A stretch of DNA of 64,000 nt from Panopea generosa (GCA_029582155.1 CM055911.1:25431152-25495151), one strand, 5' to 3'. Positions 45,350 through 59,400 are shown, numbered from the stretch's first letter. Made by a program: numbers and translations. Notes: generated from the sequence alone by a model not told the origin.

Positions 45350-45582
45350 TACTGAACAGAACAGCTAACCTGCCACCTGACATTTTAAGAACCTGATATT
45401 TTTTGTATTTTCCCAAAAGGTATTAACGCAATTTTCTTGAAATATGGACTTGAATAAGAACAGTTCGCCTATACAAAAAAATACTTATAATTCGTTTACA
45501 CTTTTTAATTATTTAAACTACTCAATATATCAACAAAGATATTAGAAATACAAAAGTGGCGGGTTAGCTGTTCCGTTCAGTA
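45350..45582. mobile_element. TA-flanked MITE with about 28-bp inverted repeats
   Basis: The left end is CTGAACAGAACAGCTAACC; the right end reversed is CTGAACGGAACAGCTAACC. The arms extend to about 28 bp, and TA lies directly outside both ends (45350-45351 and 45581-45582), as expected for a Tc1/mariner-type target. The element is 45352-45580 (229 bp) with no coding capacity. The left part recurs in B2 from 63800. Confidence 0.8.
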
Positions 45583-46878
45583 TATATTGATTGTACAATC
45601 TGCTGTGTTTTATTATGTGTATGATCTTTTAGAAACTGTATTCTGTAAACGTTTAAACATTATTGACATTAGGTCGAGTGATCGATACTGGGAATGCAAT
45701 ACAAATTAGATCACATCTTAGCTAAATAAAACAAACTCAAACTAAGGTTTTAGACACTGAACTATGAAGCTGACGTTATTCGATAATATAATATGAAAAT
45801 GTTTATTGAGTTTAAAAGATAAATCAGAAGTAGTTGGTTTAGAAACAGAAGAAAGGCTCAAAAGTAGGCCTAAATAAAACTGGACGTCGATGGCAACAAC
45901 AACAAGGCCAACAAAAAATAATAAAAACAATATATTTCCCATCGATTTGGGAAATAAAATGACGAAACTAACTAAATATATTTGTTTTCATTGTTATCAT
46001 TTCATAGCTAGTTTTATAAGCAAAATGTGAGCACCAAAATAGATGAAAATGTATCTACAAGTACCCAAAACATCTCAACTTTAATATATCTACTCAAGAT
46101 GTAATTAGCCAATTTATATTGATGAAAAATAATTGCATTTAAAAAGAACAAAAGACACAACTAATGTATACATTGAGCCAAATTTCTACTTGGTCACAAA
46201 CATATTGTTTAAATTTCTAAAAAAATGGGAAAAGGAAACATAGCAACTAGAAGTAGATCGTGTACAAATGCCCATTGCTATAATTGTATGAAAAATTTAT
46301 AACCTAAATAAAATAATAAATGGAACAAATTATATCACTGTAAAGAGCATCACTCTCAGTATTAAAAATCACATTTTTTACATTGACTTTAATAGGATAA
46401 AACCATACTATCAAGCTATTCCAGTCTCTTGTAACACAATAAGGAATCACACGAAAAAAAGAAGGGTGTGTCCCTGCGGCTCAGTGTTCTCATGACTGGA
46501 TATGTTTCGTCATTGATTTTCTAACATTCATCTTTAAAACGATTTTCTGTCAAAAAATGCGTTTTCTATAGAATTTGAAAGATAATTTCAATTGATTGTG
46601 ACTTCCGACTTTGAATTAACAAACTTTAATCCTATATAACTTCATGGTTGTATGTTTGATTTTCATAAAATGTTCATGATGTTTTCCTCATTAAATGCAG
46701 TGTTCACAATGATAAAATGTTTATTTATCACAATTTCCAGGAAGGATATTCTAAGAAATTCAGGCGACCAATTAGAAAATAGGTTAAGTGTATAAATGTT
46801 ATTATTGGTACAGATCTTGAAATTGTTCTGAAATAGTAAATTATGGAAATTTGATCTAGAGAAAATATCCAAAATGAG
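45583..46878. other. AT-rich DNA, no gene supported
   Basis: Minus-strand frames at 45742-45942 and 46663-46872 are short and featureless. The stretch is unique in the window because B2 is cut before reaching it. Confidence 0.4.
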
Positions 46879-47010
46879 ATGTTTTACGAATACATGGCCT
46901 GGTCAGCATACGCCTACAAGAAAACCGTATATTACGAGATAAACGGAGCTGGAAACACGCTTCTTGTCATTGTTTTCGGATATTTAAGGGGATATCATTT
47001 TTACTATTGA
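46879..47010 (+). CDS. Short hydrophobic ORF of 43 residues (EINGA type), status uncertain
   Basis: ATG to TGA. It shares EINGA, then a hydrophobic run with L-V-x-x-x-G-x-L-x-G spacing, with the ORF at 19892-20044. At DNA level 16 bases around GAGATAAACGGAGCTG are identical, in the same frame. It is rich in Tyr. No splice donor was found. It may be a related exon, a whole small protein or a shared repeat fragment. Confidence 0.25.
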   Translation: MFYEYMAWSAYAYKKTVYYEINGAGNTLLVIVFGYLRGYHFYY

Positions 47011-47269
47011 CTAAATATGTTTCATAATAATGGAAGATAAAAACAAAAACTCACATCTCTTTCCAATTGTGCTAAAATCATGAGTATCTAAAATTAAATA
47101 TAATACTTTTATGATAGTATGACTGTTTTAGAACATTACTTTATACGATATCAATTAGCACTTAATTCTGTGATATCAAACTCAAATATGCAAATTGCAG
47201 TTTCAGGCTTCGACTTTAGACATATGTATCTATTATTTTATAAAGATAGTACAACATTCGCAAAATGTA

Positions 47270-47938
47270 TAAAGAAATGTCACAGGTAAGTGTCACATGC
47301 TCCCTAACTGGTTTGTGAAAATAACAATATTTTATAATAGGTAGCGATTTAAATGTATTCATGAATATCAAGAATAATGGACTGACGTTTCTGACTAGCC
47401 ACGCAATTTCATTTTTGTTCATGAAAGTGTGACCTTAATCTTTGTGTAACCTTGACCTTGACATCTGATATAAAGGTTTGGATTTTCTACAGGTAAATGC
47501 AGGTGACACATCATCGTGACATGTTAATCACATGTGTCAAGTTATTTTAAAATCCCTCCACATACGACAAATTACAGACCAGACATGAAATATCAAACTT
47601 AATGTGTGAACTTGACCTTTGAGGTAAGGTTTTGGGTATTATACGTGATACGTCGCCATGTCCTGTTAATCAATTGACCAATTGAGCCTGGTGTTTTTGA
47701 AATCCATACATGTATGGAAAAGTTACAGACCGGTACGGGTATGAATCATACGTGCGACACGTCGTCATGTCATCTTGATAAAATAAGCCAATTTAAAGAC
47801 AAAGTTACAAACCGACAAGAAATATCAAACACATTGAAAATGTTACCTTGACGTTTGAGGAAAGGTTCGGTCTGGGTCTAACATGCGACACTTCATCATG
47901 CCATGTTTATCAACTTTGTCAAGCGATTTTGAAATTCA
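47270..47938. repeat. Third, diverged copy of the left part of segment A, cut by gap
   Basis: It matches 7691-about 8490: GGTAAGTGTCACATGC, TTTATAATAGGTAGCGATT, AATGGACTGACGTTTC, GACCTTGACATCTGAT and the following TGACC repeats occur in order. Identity is clearly lower than between A1 and A2. The copy runs into the second N gap in the middle of a unit. Confidence 0.7.
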
Positions 47939-48438
47939 NNNNNNNNNNNNNNNNNNNNNNNNNNNNNNNNNNNNNNNNNNNNNNNNNNNNNNNNNNNNNN
48001 NNNNNNNNNNNNNNNNNNNNNNNNNNNNNNNNNNNNNNNNNNNNNNNNNNNNNNNNNNNNNNNNNNNNNNNNNNNNNNNNNNNNNNNNNNNNNNNNNNNN
48101 NNNNNNNNNNNNNNNNNNNNNNNNNNNNNNNNNNNNNNNNNNNNNNNNNNNNNNNNNNNNNNNNNNNNNNNNNNNNNNNNNNNNNNNNNNNNNNNNNNNN
48201 NNNNNNNNNNNNNNNNNNNNNNNNNNNNNNNNNNNNNNNNNNNNNNNNNNNNNNNNNNNNNNNNNNNNNNNNNNNNNNNNNNNNNNNNNNNNNNNNNNNN
48301 NNNNNNNNNNNNNNNNNNNNNNNNNNNNNNNNNNNNNNNNNNNNNNNNNNNNNNNNNNNNNNNNNNNNNNNNNNNNNNNNNNNNNNNNNNNNNNNNNNNN
48401 NNNNNNNNNNNNNNNNNNNNNNNNNNNNNNNNNNNNNN
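47939..48438. other. Assembly gap of exactly 500 N
   Basis: The left flank is the A-type repeat and the right flank is the 42-bp satellite. In A1/A2, about 9-12 kb separate these two landmarks, so the real gap may be far longer than 500 bases. Confidence 0.98.
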
Positions 48439-51400
48439 GGAAGTTATAATATAGTGATAATGTCTACATTGAGTCTGACATATGGTGGTAATATAGTGAT
48501 ATTCTCTGCCTTGAGCCTGGCAGATTGTGGTAATATAGTGATAATGTCTGTCTTGAGCCTAGCAAATGGTGGTAATATAGTGGTAATGTCTGCCTTGAGC
48601 CTGGCAGATGGCGATAATAGAGTGGTTATGTCTGCCTTGAGACTGGCAGATGGTGGTAATATAGAGATAATGTCTGACTTGAGCCTGGTAGATGGTGGTA
48701 AAATAGTGATAATGTCTGCCTTGAGCCTGACAGATGGTGGTAATATAGTGATAATGATTGTCTTGAGCCTGAAAATGGTGGCAATAAAGTGATAATGTCT
48801 GCATTGATCCTGGCAAGTGGTGGTAAAATAGTGAATATGTATGCCTTGAAGCTGACAGATGGTGATAATATAGTGATAATGTCTGCCTTGAGCCTTGCAG
48901 ATGGTAGTAATATAGTGATTATGTCTGCCTTGAGGTTGGCGAATAGTGGTAATATAGTGATAATGTCTGCCTTCGGTCTGGCAAGTGGTGGCAATAAAGT
49001 GATAATGTCTGCATTGAGCCTGGCAGATGATGGTAATATAGTGATAATGTTTGTCTTGAGCCTGGCAAATGGTGGTAAGATAGTGATAAAGTCTGCCTTG
49101 AGCCTGGCAGATGGTGATAATATAGAGATGAAGTCTTCCTTGAACCTGACAGATGGTGGTAACATAGTGATACTGTTTGCCATGAGCCTGTCAGAAGTTG
49201 GTAATATAGTGATAGTTTCTTCATTGAGCCTGGCAGATGGTAGTAATATAGTGATAATACCAGTATTGAGCCTGGCAGATGGTGGTAATACAGTGATAAT
49301 ATCTGCCATGAGCCTGGCAGATGGTAGTATTATAGTGATAATGTATGTCTTGAGCCTGGCAGATGGTAGTAATAAAGTAATGATATCTGTCTTGAGCCTT
49401 GCATATGGTGGTAATATAGTGATAATGTCTGCCTTGAGTCTGGCAGATGGTATTAATAAAGTGATAATGTCTGCCTTGAGCCTGGCAGAGGGTTGTATTA
49501 TATTGATAATGTCTGCCTTGTGCCTGGCAGATGGTATTAATGAATTGATATTATCTGCATTGAACCTGGCAGATGGTAGTAATATAGTGATAATGTCTGC
49601 CTTGTGTCTGGCAGATGGTATTAATAAAGTGATAATGTCTGCCTTGAGCTTGGCAGATGGTTGTATTGTATTGATAATGTCTGCCATGAGCCTGGCAGAT
49701 GGTATTAATAAAGTGATAATGTCTGCCTTGAGCCTGGCAGATGGTAGTTATATAGTGATAATGTCTGCCTTGAGCCTTGTAGATGGTTGTATCTTAGTGA
49801 TAACGACTGCTTAGAGCCTGGAAGATAGTGGTATTATATTGATAATGCCTTCTTTGAGCCTTGAAGATGGTTGTATCATAGTGACAATGTCTGCCTTGAG
49901 CCTGGCAGATGGTGGTTAATATAGTGATAATGTCTGCATTCAGCCTGGCAGACGGTAGTAATATAGTGGTTATGTTTGCCTTCAGCCTGGTTTATGGTGG
50001 TAATATAGTAAAAATGTCTGCATTGAGCCTGGCAGATGGTGGTAATATAGAGGTAAAATTTGCTTTCAGCCTGGTTTAAGTTGGTAATTTAATGATAATG
50101 TCTGCATTGAGCCTGGCAGATGGAAGAAATATAGTGATGATGTCTGCCTAGAGTCTGGCATATGGTGGTAATATAGTGATAATGTTTGCATACAGTCTGT
50201 CAGATGGAAGTAATATAGTAATACTGTCTGCCTAGGGCCTGGCAGATGGTGGTAATATAGTAATAATGTCTGCCTTGAGGATGGCAAATGGTGTAAAATA
50301 GTGATAATATCTGCATTGAGCCTGGCAGATGGTGATAATATAGTGATAATGTCTGCCTTTAGCCTGTCAGATGGTCGTAGTATAGTGATAATGTCTGCCT
50401 TGAGCCTTGCAGATGGTTGTTTTATATTGAAAATGTCTGCCTTGAGCCTGGCAGATGATGGTAATACAGTGATAATGTCTGTCTGGAGCCTAACAGATGG
50501 TGGTAATATAGTGATAATGTTTTTTTCTTGAACTTGGCCAATGGTTGTACTATAGGGATAATGTCTGCATTGAGCCAGGCAGATGGTGGTAATTTTATTG
50601 ATAATGTCTTTCATGAGCCTGGCAGATGGTTGTGTTATATCGATAATGTCTGCATTGAGCCTGGCAGATGGTGGTTATATAGTGATACTGTCTGCTTTGA
50701 GCCTGGCAAATGGTGGTAATATAGTGATACTGTCTGCTTTGAGCCTGGCAGATGGTTATATTATATTAATAATGTGTGCCTTGAGCCTGGCAGATAATGG
50801 TTATGTAGTGATAATGTCTGCCTTGAGCCTGACAGATGGTAGTAATATAATGATAATATCTGCATTGAGCCTGGCAGATGGTAGTAATATAGTGATAATG
50901 TCTGCCTTGAGCCTGGCAGATGGTGATGTAGTGATAATATCTGCCTTGAGCCTGGCAGATGGTAGTAAAATAGTGATAATGTCTTCCTTGAGCCAGGTTG
51001 ATGATGGTAATGTAGAGATAATGATTGTGGCAATATATTGATAGTATCTGCATTGAGCCATGTAGATGGTAGTAATATAGTAATAATGTCTGTCTTGAGC
51101 ATGGCTGATATTGGTAATATAGCGATAATGTCTGCATTGAGCCTGGCAGATTGTTGTTCTATATTGATAATGTCTGCCTAGAGCCTGGCAGATAGTAATA
51201 ATTTAGTAATAATGTCTGCATTGAGCCTGGCAGATGGTGGTTATATAGTAATAATATCTGCATTGAGCCTGGCAGATGGTGGTAATATAGGAATAATGTC
51301 TTCCTTGCATCAGACAGATGATGGTAATATAGTGATAATGTCTGCATTTAGCCTGGCAGATTGTTGTACTATATTGATAATGTCTGCCTAGAGCCTGGCA

Positions 51401-54227
51401 GATAGTATTACTTTAGTAATAATGTCTGCATTGAGCCTGGCAGATGGTGGTTATATAGTTATAATATCTGCATTGAGCCTGTCAGATGGTGGTTATATAG
51501 TAAAAATGTCTGCATTGAGCCTAGCAGATGATAGTAATATAGTGACAATGTCTGCCTAAAGCCTAGTAGATGGTAGTAATATAGTGATAATGTCTGCCTT
51601 GAGCCAGGCAGATGGTGTTAATAAAGTGATAATGTATGCCTTGAGCCTGGCAAATGGAGGTAATATAGTGATACTGTTTGCCTTGAGCCTGGCAGATGGT
51701 GATAATATAGTGATAATGGCTGCCTTGAGCCTGGTAAATGGTTGTATTATATTAATACTGTCTGCCTTGAGCCTGGCAGATGGTGGTAATATAGTGATAA
51801 AGTCTGCCTTGAGCCTTGCAGATAGTTGTATCATAGTGATAATGTCTGCCTAGAGCCTGGCAGATGGTGGTAATATAATGAAAATGTCTGCCTTGAGCCT
51901 GGCAGATGGTGATACTATAGTGATAATGTCTGCAATGAGCCTGGCAGATGGTTGTATTATATTGATACTGTCTGCATTGAGCCTGGCAGATGGTGGTAAT
52001 ATAGTGATAATGTCTGCCTTGAGCCTTGCAGATAGTTGTATCATAGTGATAATGTCTGCCTAGAGCCTGGCAGATGGTGGTAATATAATGATAATATCTG
52101 TCTTGAACCTGGCAGATGGTGGTAATATTTTAATAATGTCTGCAATGAGCCTGGCAGATGGTTGTATTATATTGATACTGTCTGCATTGAGCTTGGCAGA
52201 TGGTGGTAATATAGTGATAATGTCTGCCTTGAGCCTTGCAGATAGTTGTATCATAGTGATAATGTCTGCCTAGAGCCTGGCAGATGGTGGTAATATAATG
52301 ATAATATCTGTCTTGAACCTGGCAGATGGTGGTAATATTTTAATAATGTTTGCATAGAGCCTGGCAGATGGTAGTAATATACTGATTATATCTGCCTTGA
52401 GCCTGGTAGATAATAGTAATATAATGATAATGTCTGCATTAAGCATGGCATATGGTAGTTATATAGTGATAATGTCTGCCTTGAGCCAGGCAGATGGTGC
52501 TAATATAGTGATAATGTATGCCTTGAGCCTGGCAAATGGTGGTTATATAGTGATACTGTTTGCCTTGAGCCTGGCAGATGGTGATAATATAGTGATAATT
52601 GCTGCCTTGAGCCTGGTAGATGGTTGTATTATATTAATACTGTCTGCCTTGAGCCTGGTAGATGGTGGCAATATAGTGATAATGTCTGCCTTGAGCCTTA
52701 CAGATGGTATTAATATAATGATGATATCTGCCTTGAGCCGGACAGATGTAGTAATATAGTTATAAAATCCGTCTTTAGCCTGGTAGATGATGGTAATATA
52801 GTAATAATATCTGCCTTGAGCCTGGCAGACGGTTGTTATATAGTGATAATGTCTGCCTTGAGCCTTACAGATTATATTAATATAATGATGATATCTGCCT
52901 TGAGCCGGACATATGTAGTAATATAGTGATGAAATCCGTCTTGAACCTGGTAGATGATGGTAATATAGTGATAATTTCTTCTTTTAGCCTGGCATATGAT
53001 AGTAATATAGTGATAATATCTGCATTGAGCCTGGTTGATAATAATAATATAGTGGTAATACCTGCCTTGAGCTTTGTTGATGATGATAATATAGTGATAA
53101 TGTCTGCTTCGAGCCTAACTGATGGTAATAATATAGTGATAATATCTGGCTTGAGCCTGGTTGATAAGAGTAACATAGTGACACTGTCTGCCTTGAGCCT
53201 GGCAGATGGTAGTAGTATAGTGATACTATCTGCCTTGAGCCTTGTAGACTATGGTAATGTAGTGATAATGTCTGCCTTGAGCTTGGCAGATGGTTGTAAT
53301 ATAGCGATTAAATCTCCCTTGAGCCTGGTTGATGATAGTAATTAAACGATAATGTCTGCCTTGAGCCAGGCAGATAATGGTTATGTAGGATATTGTCTGC
53401 CTTGCCTGACAGATGGTAGTTATATAGTAATAATATGTTCCTTGAGCCTGGTTGATATTAATAATATAATAATAGTGTCTGCATTGAGCCTTCCAGATGA
53501 TGGTAATATAGTGATAATGTCCGTCTTGAGCCAGGCAGATGGTAGTTATATAGTGATTATATCTGCCTTGAGCCTGACAGATGGGAGTAATAAAGTGATA
53601 AAGTCTGTCTTGAGCCTTGTTAATGAATGTAATATAATGATTTTGTCTGCATTGAGCGTGGCAGATGGTAGTTATATATGGAAAAAGTCTGCCTTGAACA
53701 TGGTTGATGATAGCAATATAGTGATACTGTCTGCCTTGAGCCTGGCATATGGTGGTAATATCGTGATAAAGTCTGCATTGAGCCTGACAGATTGTTGTAA
53801 TATAGTGATAATGTCTGCCTTGAGCCTGGCAGATGGTAGTAATATAGTGATAATATCTACCTTGAGCCTTGCAGATTTTGGTAATATAGTGATAATATCT
53901 GCCTTGAGCCTGACAGATTGTGGTAATATAGTGACATTATCTGGCTTTGAGCATAGCAGATGATGGTTATGTAGTGACTCTGTTTGCCTTGAGCCTGGCA
54001 GATTGTGGAAATGTTGTGACTCTGTCTGCCTTGGACCTGGCAGATGGTGGTTAATATATTCATAATGTTTGCCTAGAGACAGGCAGATGGTGGTAATATA
54101 TTGATAAAGTCTGCCTGGAGCCGGACAGATGTCGTATAAATATAGTGATAATATATGTCTTGAACATGGTAGATTGTGGTTAGTATAGTGATAATGTCTG
54201 CATTGAACCTGGGAATGGTGATTATAT
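48439..54227. repeat. 42-bp satellite array, about 138 units
   Basis: Same unit as 36231-38565. A clear higher-order repeat of five units (210 bp) runs through 51.1-52.3 kb: AATGTCTGCCTAGAGCC recurs at 51841, 52051 and 52261, each with the same unit order around it. The open frames (up to 353 codons) are interrupted at the same unit in each higher-order repeat by TAG. Confidence 0.92.
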
Positions 54228-54606
54228 ACCAGTTATACCGTTACCACGATATTCAACCTGGCTGATGTAACTTTAATACACATGAGAACAGTTATACCGT
54301 TCACAAGATATCCAACATGGCAGTGTACATTTAATACAACTATAAATAGTTATACTTTTAACAAGATATTCAACATAGCAAGTGTACCTTTAATACAATT
54401 AAAAACAGTTATAGCGTTAACAAGATATAAAATGGCGGGTGTACCTTTAATACATCTGTAAACAGTTATACCCTAAACCATATATACAACATGGCGGGTG
54501 TACCTTTAATACAACTGAAAACAGTTATAGCCTTAACAAGATATACAACATGGCGGGTGTATTTTAATACAACTGTAAACAGTTATACCATTAACAAGAT
54601 ATTCAA

Positions 54607-57600
54607 CACGGCGGATGTACCTTTAATACAACTGAAAACAGTTATACCCTTAACAAGATATACAACATGGCGGGTGTACCTTTAATACAACTGAAAACAG
54701 TAATACCGTTAACACGATATTTAACACGGCGGGTGTATTTTAATACAACTGTAAACAGTTATATACCGTAGAACCGATATTCAACATGGCGGGTGTACTT
54801 TTATTGCAACTTTAAGAAGTTATACACTTAACACGATATTCAAAACGGCAGGTGTACCTTTAATACAACTGTAAACAATTATACCGTTAACAAGATATTC
54901 AACACGGCAGGTGTACCTTTAATACAACTAAAAACAGTTATACCGTTAACAAGATATAAAATGGCGGGTGTACCTTTAATACATCTGTAAACAGTTATAC
55001 CCTTAACCATATATACAACATGGCGGGTGTACCTTTAAAACAACTGAAAACAGTTATAGCCGTAACAAGATATACAACATGGCGGGTGTCCCTTTAATAC
55101 AACTGAAAACAGTAATACCGTTAACAAGATATATAACATGGTAGGTGTACCTTTGATAAAACTGAAAACAGTTATACCCCTAACAAGATATACAACACTT
55201 CGGGTGTACATTTAATACAACTGTAAACAGTTATATATACCGTAGAATTGATCTTCAACATGGCGGGTGTACTTTTATTACAACTGTAAACAGTTATACA
55301 GTTAACACGATATTCAACACGGCAGGTGTACCTTTAATACAACTGTAAACAGTTATACCGTTAACAAGATATTCAACACGGCGGTGTACCTTTATTACAA
55401 ATGTAAGCAGTTATACCGTTAACAAGATATTCAACACGGCGGGTGTAACTTTAATACAACTGTAAAGAGTTCTACCGTTAACAAGATATTCAACACGGCG
55501 GGTGTACCTTTGATACAACTGTAAACAGTTCTACCGTTAATACGATATTCAACACAGTGGGTGTACTTTTAATACAACTGTAAACAGTTATACCGTTAAC
55601 ACGATATACAACACGGTGGGTGTACCTTTAATACAACTGAAAACAGTATACCGTTAAAACGATATTCAACACAGCGGGTGTACCTTTTAAACAACTGTAA
55701 ACAGTATACCGTTAACAAGATATTCAACACGGCGGATGTACCTTTAATACAACAGAAAACAGTTATACCCTTAACAAGATATACAACATGGCGGGTGTAC
55801 CTTTAATACAACTGAAAACAGTAATACCGTTAACACGATATTTAACACGGCGGGTGTATTTTAATACAACTGTAAACAGTTATATACCGTAAAACCGATA
55901 TTCAACATGGCGGGTGTACTTTTATTGCAACTTTAAAAAGTTATACACTTAACACGATATTCAAAACGGCAGGTGTACCTTTAATACAACTGTAAACAAT
56001 TATACCGTTAACAAGATATTCAACACGGCAGGTGTACCTTTAATACAACTAAAAACAGTTATACCGTTAATAAGATATAAAATGGCGGGTGTACCTTTAA
56101 TACATCTGTAAACAGTTATACCCTTAACCATATATACAACATGGCGGGTGTACCTTTAAAACAACTGAAAACAGTTATAGCCGTAACAAGATATACAGCA
56201 TGGCGGGTGTCCCTTTAATACAACTGAAAACAGTAATACCGTTAACAAGATATATAACATGGTAGGTGTACCTTTGATAAAACTGAAAACAGTTATACCC
56301 TTAACAAGATATACAACACTTCGGGTGTACATTTAATACAACTGTAAACAGTTATATATACCGTAGAATTGATCTTCAACATGGCGGGTGTACTTTTATT
56401 ACAACTGTAAACAGTTATACAGTTAACACGATATTCAACACGGCAGGTGTACCTTTAATACAACTGTAAACAGTTATACCGTTAACAAGATATTCAACAC
56501 GGCGGTGTACCTTTATTACAAATGTAAGCAGTTATACCGTTAACAAGATATTCAACACGGCGGGTGTAACTTTAATACAACTGTAAAGAGTTCTACCGTT
56601 AACAAGATATTCAACACGGCGGGTGTACCTTTGATACAACTGTAAACAGTTCTACCGTTAATACGATATTCAACACAGTGGGTGTACTTTTAATACAACT
56701 GTAAACAGTTATACCGTTAACACGATATACAACACGGTGGGTGTACCTTTAATACAACTGAAAACAGTATACCGTTAAAACGATATTCAACACAGCGGGT
56801 GTACCTTTTAAACAACTGTAAACAGTATACCGTTAACAAGATATTCAACACGGCGGATGTACCTTTAATACAACTGAAAACAGTTATACCCTTAACAAGA
56901 TATACAACATGGCGGGTGTACCTTTAATACAACTGAAAACAGTAATACCGTTAACACGATATTTAACACGGCGGGTGTATTTTAATACAACTGTAAACAG
57001 TTATATACCGTAAAACCGATATTCAACATGGCGGGTGTACTTTTATTGCAACTTTAAAAAGTTATACACTTAACACGATATTCAAAACGGCAGGTGTACC
57101 TTTAATACAACTGTAAACAATTATACCGTTAACAAGATATTCAACACGGCAGGTGTACCTTTAATACAACTAAAAACAGTTATACCGTTAATAAGATATA
57201 AAATGGCGGGTGTACCTTTAATACATCTGTAAACAGTTATACCCTTAACCATATATACAACATGGCGGGTGTACCTTTAAAACAACTGAAAACAGTTATA
57301 GCCGTAACAAGATATACAGCATGGCGGGTGTCCCTTTAATACAACTGAAAACAGTAATACCGTTAACAAGATATATAACATGGTAGGTGTACCTTTGATA
57401 AAACTGAAAACAGTTATACCCTTAACAAGATATACAACACTTCGGGTGTACATTTAATACAACTGTAAACAGTTATATATACCGTAGAATTGATCTTCAA
57501 CATGGCGGGTGTACTTTTATTACAACTGTAAACAGTTATACAGTTAACACGATATTCAACACGGCAGGTGTACCTTTAATACAACTGTAAACAGTTATAC

Positions 57601-59091
57601 CGTTAACAAGATATTCAACACGGCGGGTGTACCTTTATTACAAATGTAAGCAGTTATACCGTTAACAAGATATTCAACACGGCGGGTGTAACTTTAATAC
57701 AACTGTAAAGAGTTCTACCGTTAACAAGATATTCAACACGGCGGGTGTACCTTTGATACAACTGTAAACAGTTCTACCGTTAATACGATATTCAACACAG
57801 TGGGTGTACTTTTAATACAACTGTAAACAGTTATACCGTTAACACGATATACAACACGGTGGGTGTACCTTTAATACAACTGAAAACAGTATACCGTTAA
57901 AACGATATTCAACACAGCGGGTGTACCTTTTAAACAACTGTAAACAGTATACCGTTAACAAGATATTCAACACGGCGGATGTACCTTTAATACAACTGAA
58001 AACAGTTATACCCTTAACAAGATATACAACATGGCGGGTGTACCTTTAATACAACTGAAAACAGTAATACCGTTAACACGATATTTAACACGGCGGGTGT
58101 ATTTTAATACAACTGTAAACAGTTATATACCGTAAAACCGATATTCAACATGGCGGGTGTACTTTTATTGCAACTTTAAAAAGTTATACACTTAACACGA
58201 TATTCAAAACGGCAGGTGTACCTTTAATACAACTGTAAACAATTATACCGTTAACAAGATATTCAACACGGCAGGTGTACCTTTAATACAACTAAAAACA
58301 GTTATACCGTTAATAAGATATAAAATGGCGGGTGTACCTTTAATACATCTGTAAACAGTTATACCCTTAACCATATATACAACATGGCGGGTGTACCTTT
58401 AAAACAACTGAAAACAGTTATAGCCGTAACAAGATATACAGCATGGCGGGTGTCCCTTTAATACAACTGAAAACAGTAATACCGTTAACAAGATATATAA
58501 CATGGTAGGTGTACCTTTGATAAAACTGAAAACAGTTATACCCTTAACAAGATATACAACACTTCGGGTGTACATTTAATACAACTGTAAACAGTTATAT
58601 ATACCGTAGAATTGATCTTCAACATGGCGGGTGTACTTTTATTACAACTGTAAACAGTTATACAGTTAACACGATATTCAACACGGCAGGTGTACCTTTA
58701 ATACAACTGTAAACAGTTATACCGTTAACAAGATATTCAACACGGCGGGTGTACCTTTATTACAAATGTAAGCAGTTATACCGTTAACAAGATATTCAAC
58801 ACGGCGGGTGTAACTTTAATACAACTGTAAAGAGTTCTACCGTTAACAAGATATTCAACACGGCGGGTGTACCTTTGATACAACTGTAAACAGTTCTACC
58901 GTTAATACGATATTCAACACAGTGGGTGTACTTTTAATACAACTGTAAACAGTTATACCGTTAACACGATATACAACACGGTGGGTGTACCTTTAATACA
59001 ACTGAAAACAGTATACCGTTAAAACGATATTCAACACAGCGGGTGTACCTTTTAAACAACTGTAAACAGTATACCGTTAACAAGATATTCA
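54607..59091. repeat. Higher-order repeat, 1121 bp (19 x 59), four copies
   Basis: The landmark CACGGCGGATGTACC occurs at 54607, 55728, 56849 and 57971, at spacings of 1121, 1121 and 1122. Copies are nearly identical. Copies 2-4 share variants that copy 1 lacks (GTTAATAAGATATAAAATGG against GTTAACAAG..., TATACAGCATGG against TATACAACATGG), so they arose from one another after the first split. The extra base in the third period is a GGCGG to GGCGGG change. Confidence 0.93.
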
Positions 59092-59400
59092 ACACGGCGG
59101 GTGTACCTTTAGTAAAACTGTAAACAGTATACCGTTAACAAGATATTCAACACGGCGGGTTAACATTTAGTACAACTGTAAACAGTTATACCGAACAAGA
59201 TATTCAAAACAGCGGGTGTACCTTTAATACAACTCTAAACAGTATACCGTTAACAAGATATTCAACACGGCGGGTGTACCTTTAGTACAACTGTAAACAG
59301 TATACCGTTAACAAGATATTCAACACGGCAGGTTTACATTTAGTACAACTGTAAACAGTTATACCGAACAAGATATTTAAAACAGCGGGTGTACCTTTAA
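59092..59400. repeat. Short duplicated block at the array's right end
   Basis: A three-unit block with TTTAGTA(C/A)AACTG and TTATACCGAACAAGATATT is present twice, about 180 bp apart. The second-to-last unit type lacks GTTA (CCGAACAAG). Confidence 0.75.

Larger units (their letters stand above)
41486..45608. repeat. Segmental duplication copy B1 (partner 59443-64000)
   Basis: Gene-like exon, LINE relic, SINEs, minisatellite, AGTC tract and MITE occur in the same order in both. Differences are substitutions, a deletion of roughly 170 bp in the LINE relic of B2, and expansion of the minisatellite and AGTC tract in B2. The true right edge of the duplication lies beyond the window in B2. Confidence 0.85.

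Noticed and set aside
47848-48792. 314-codon frame spanning the second gap, and frames across the first gap
   Set aside because: They owe their length to runs of N and join unrelated repeats.
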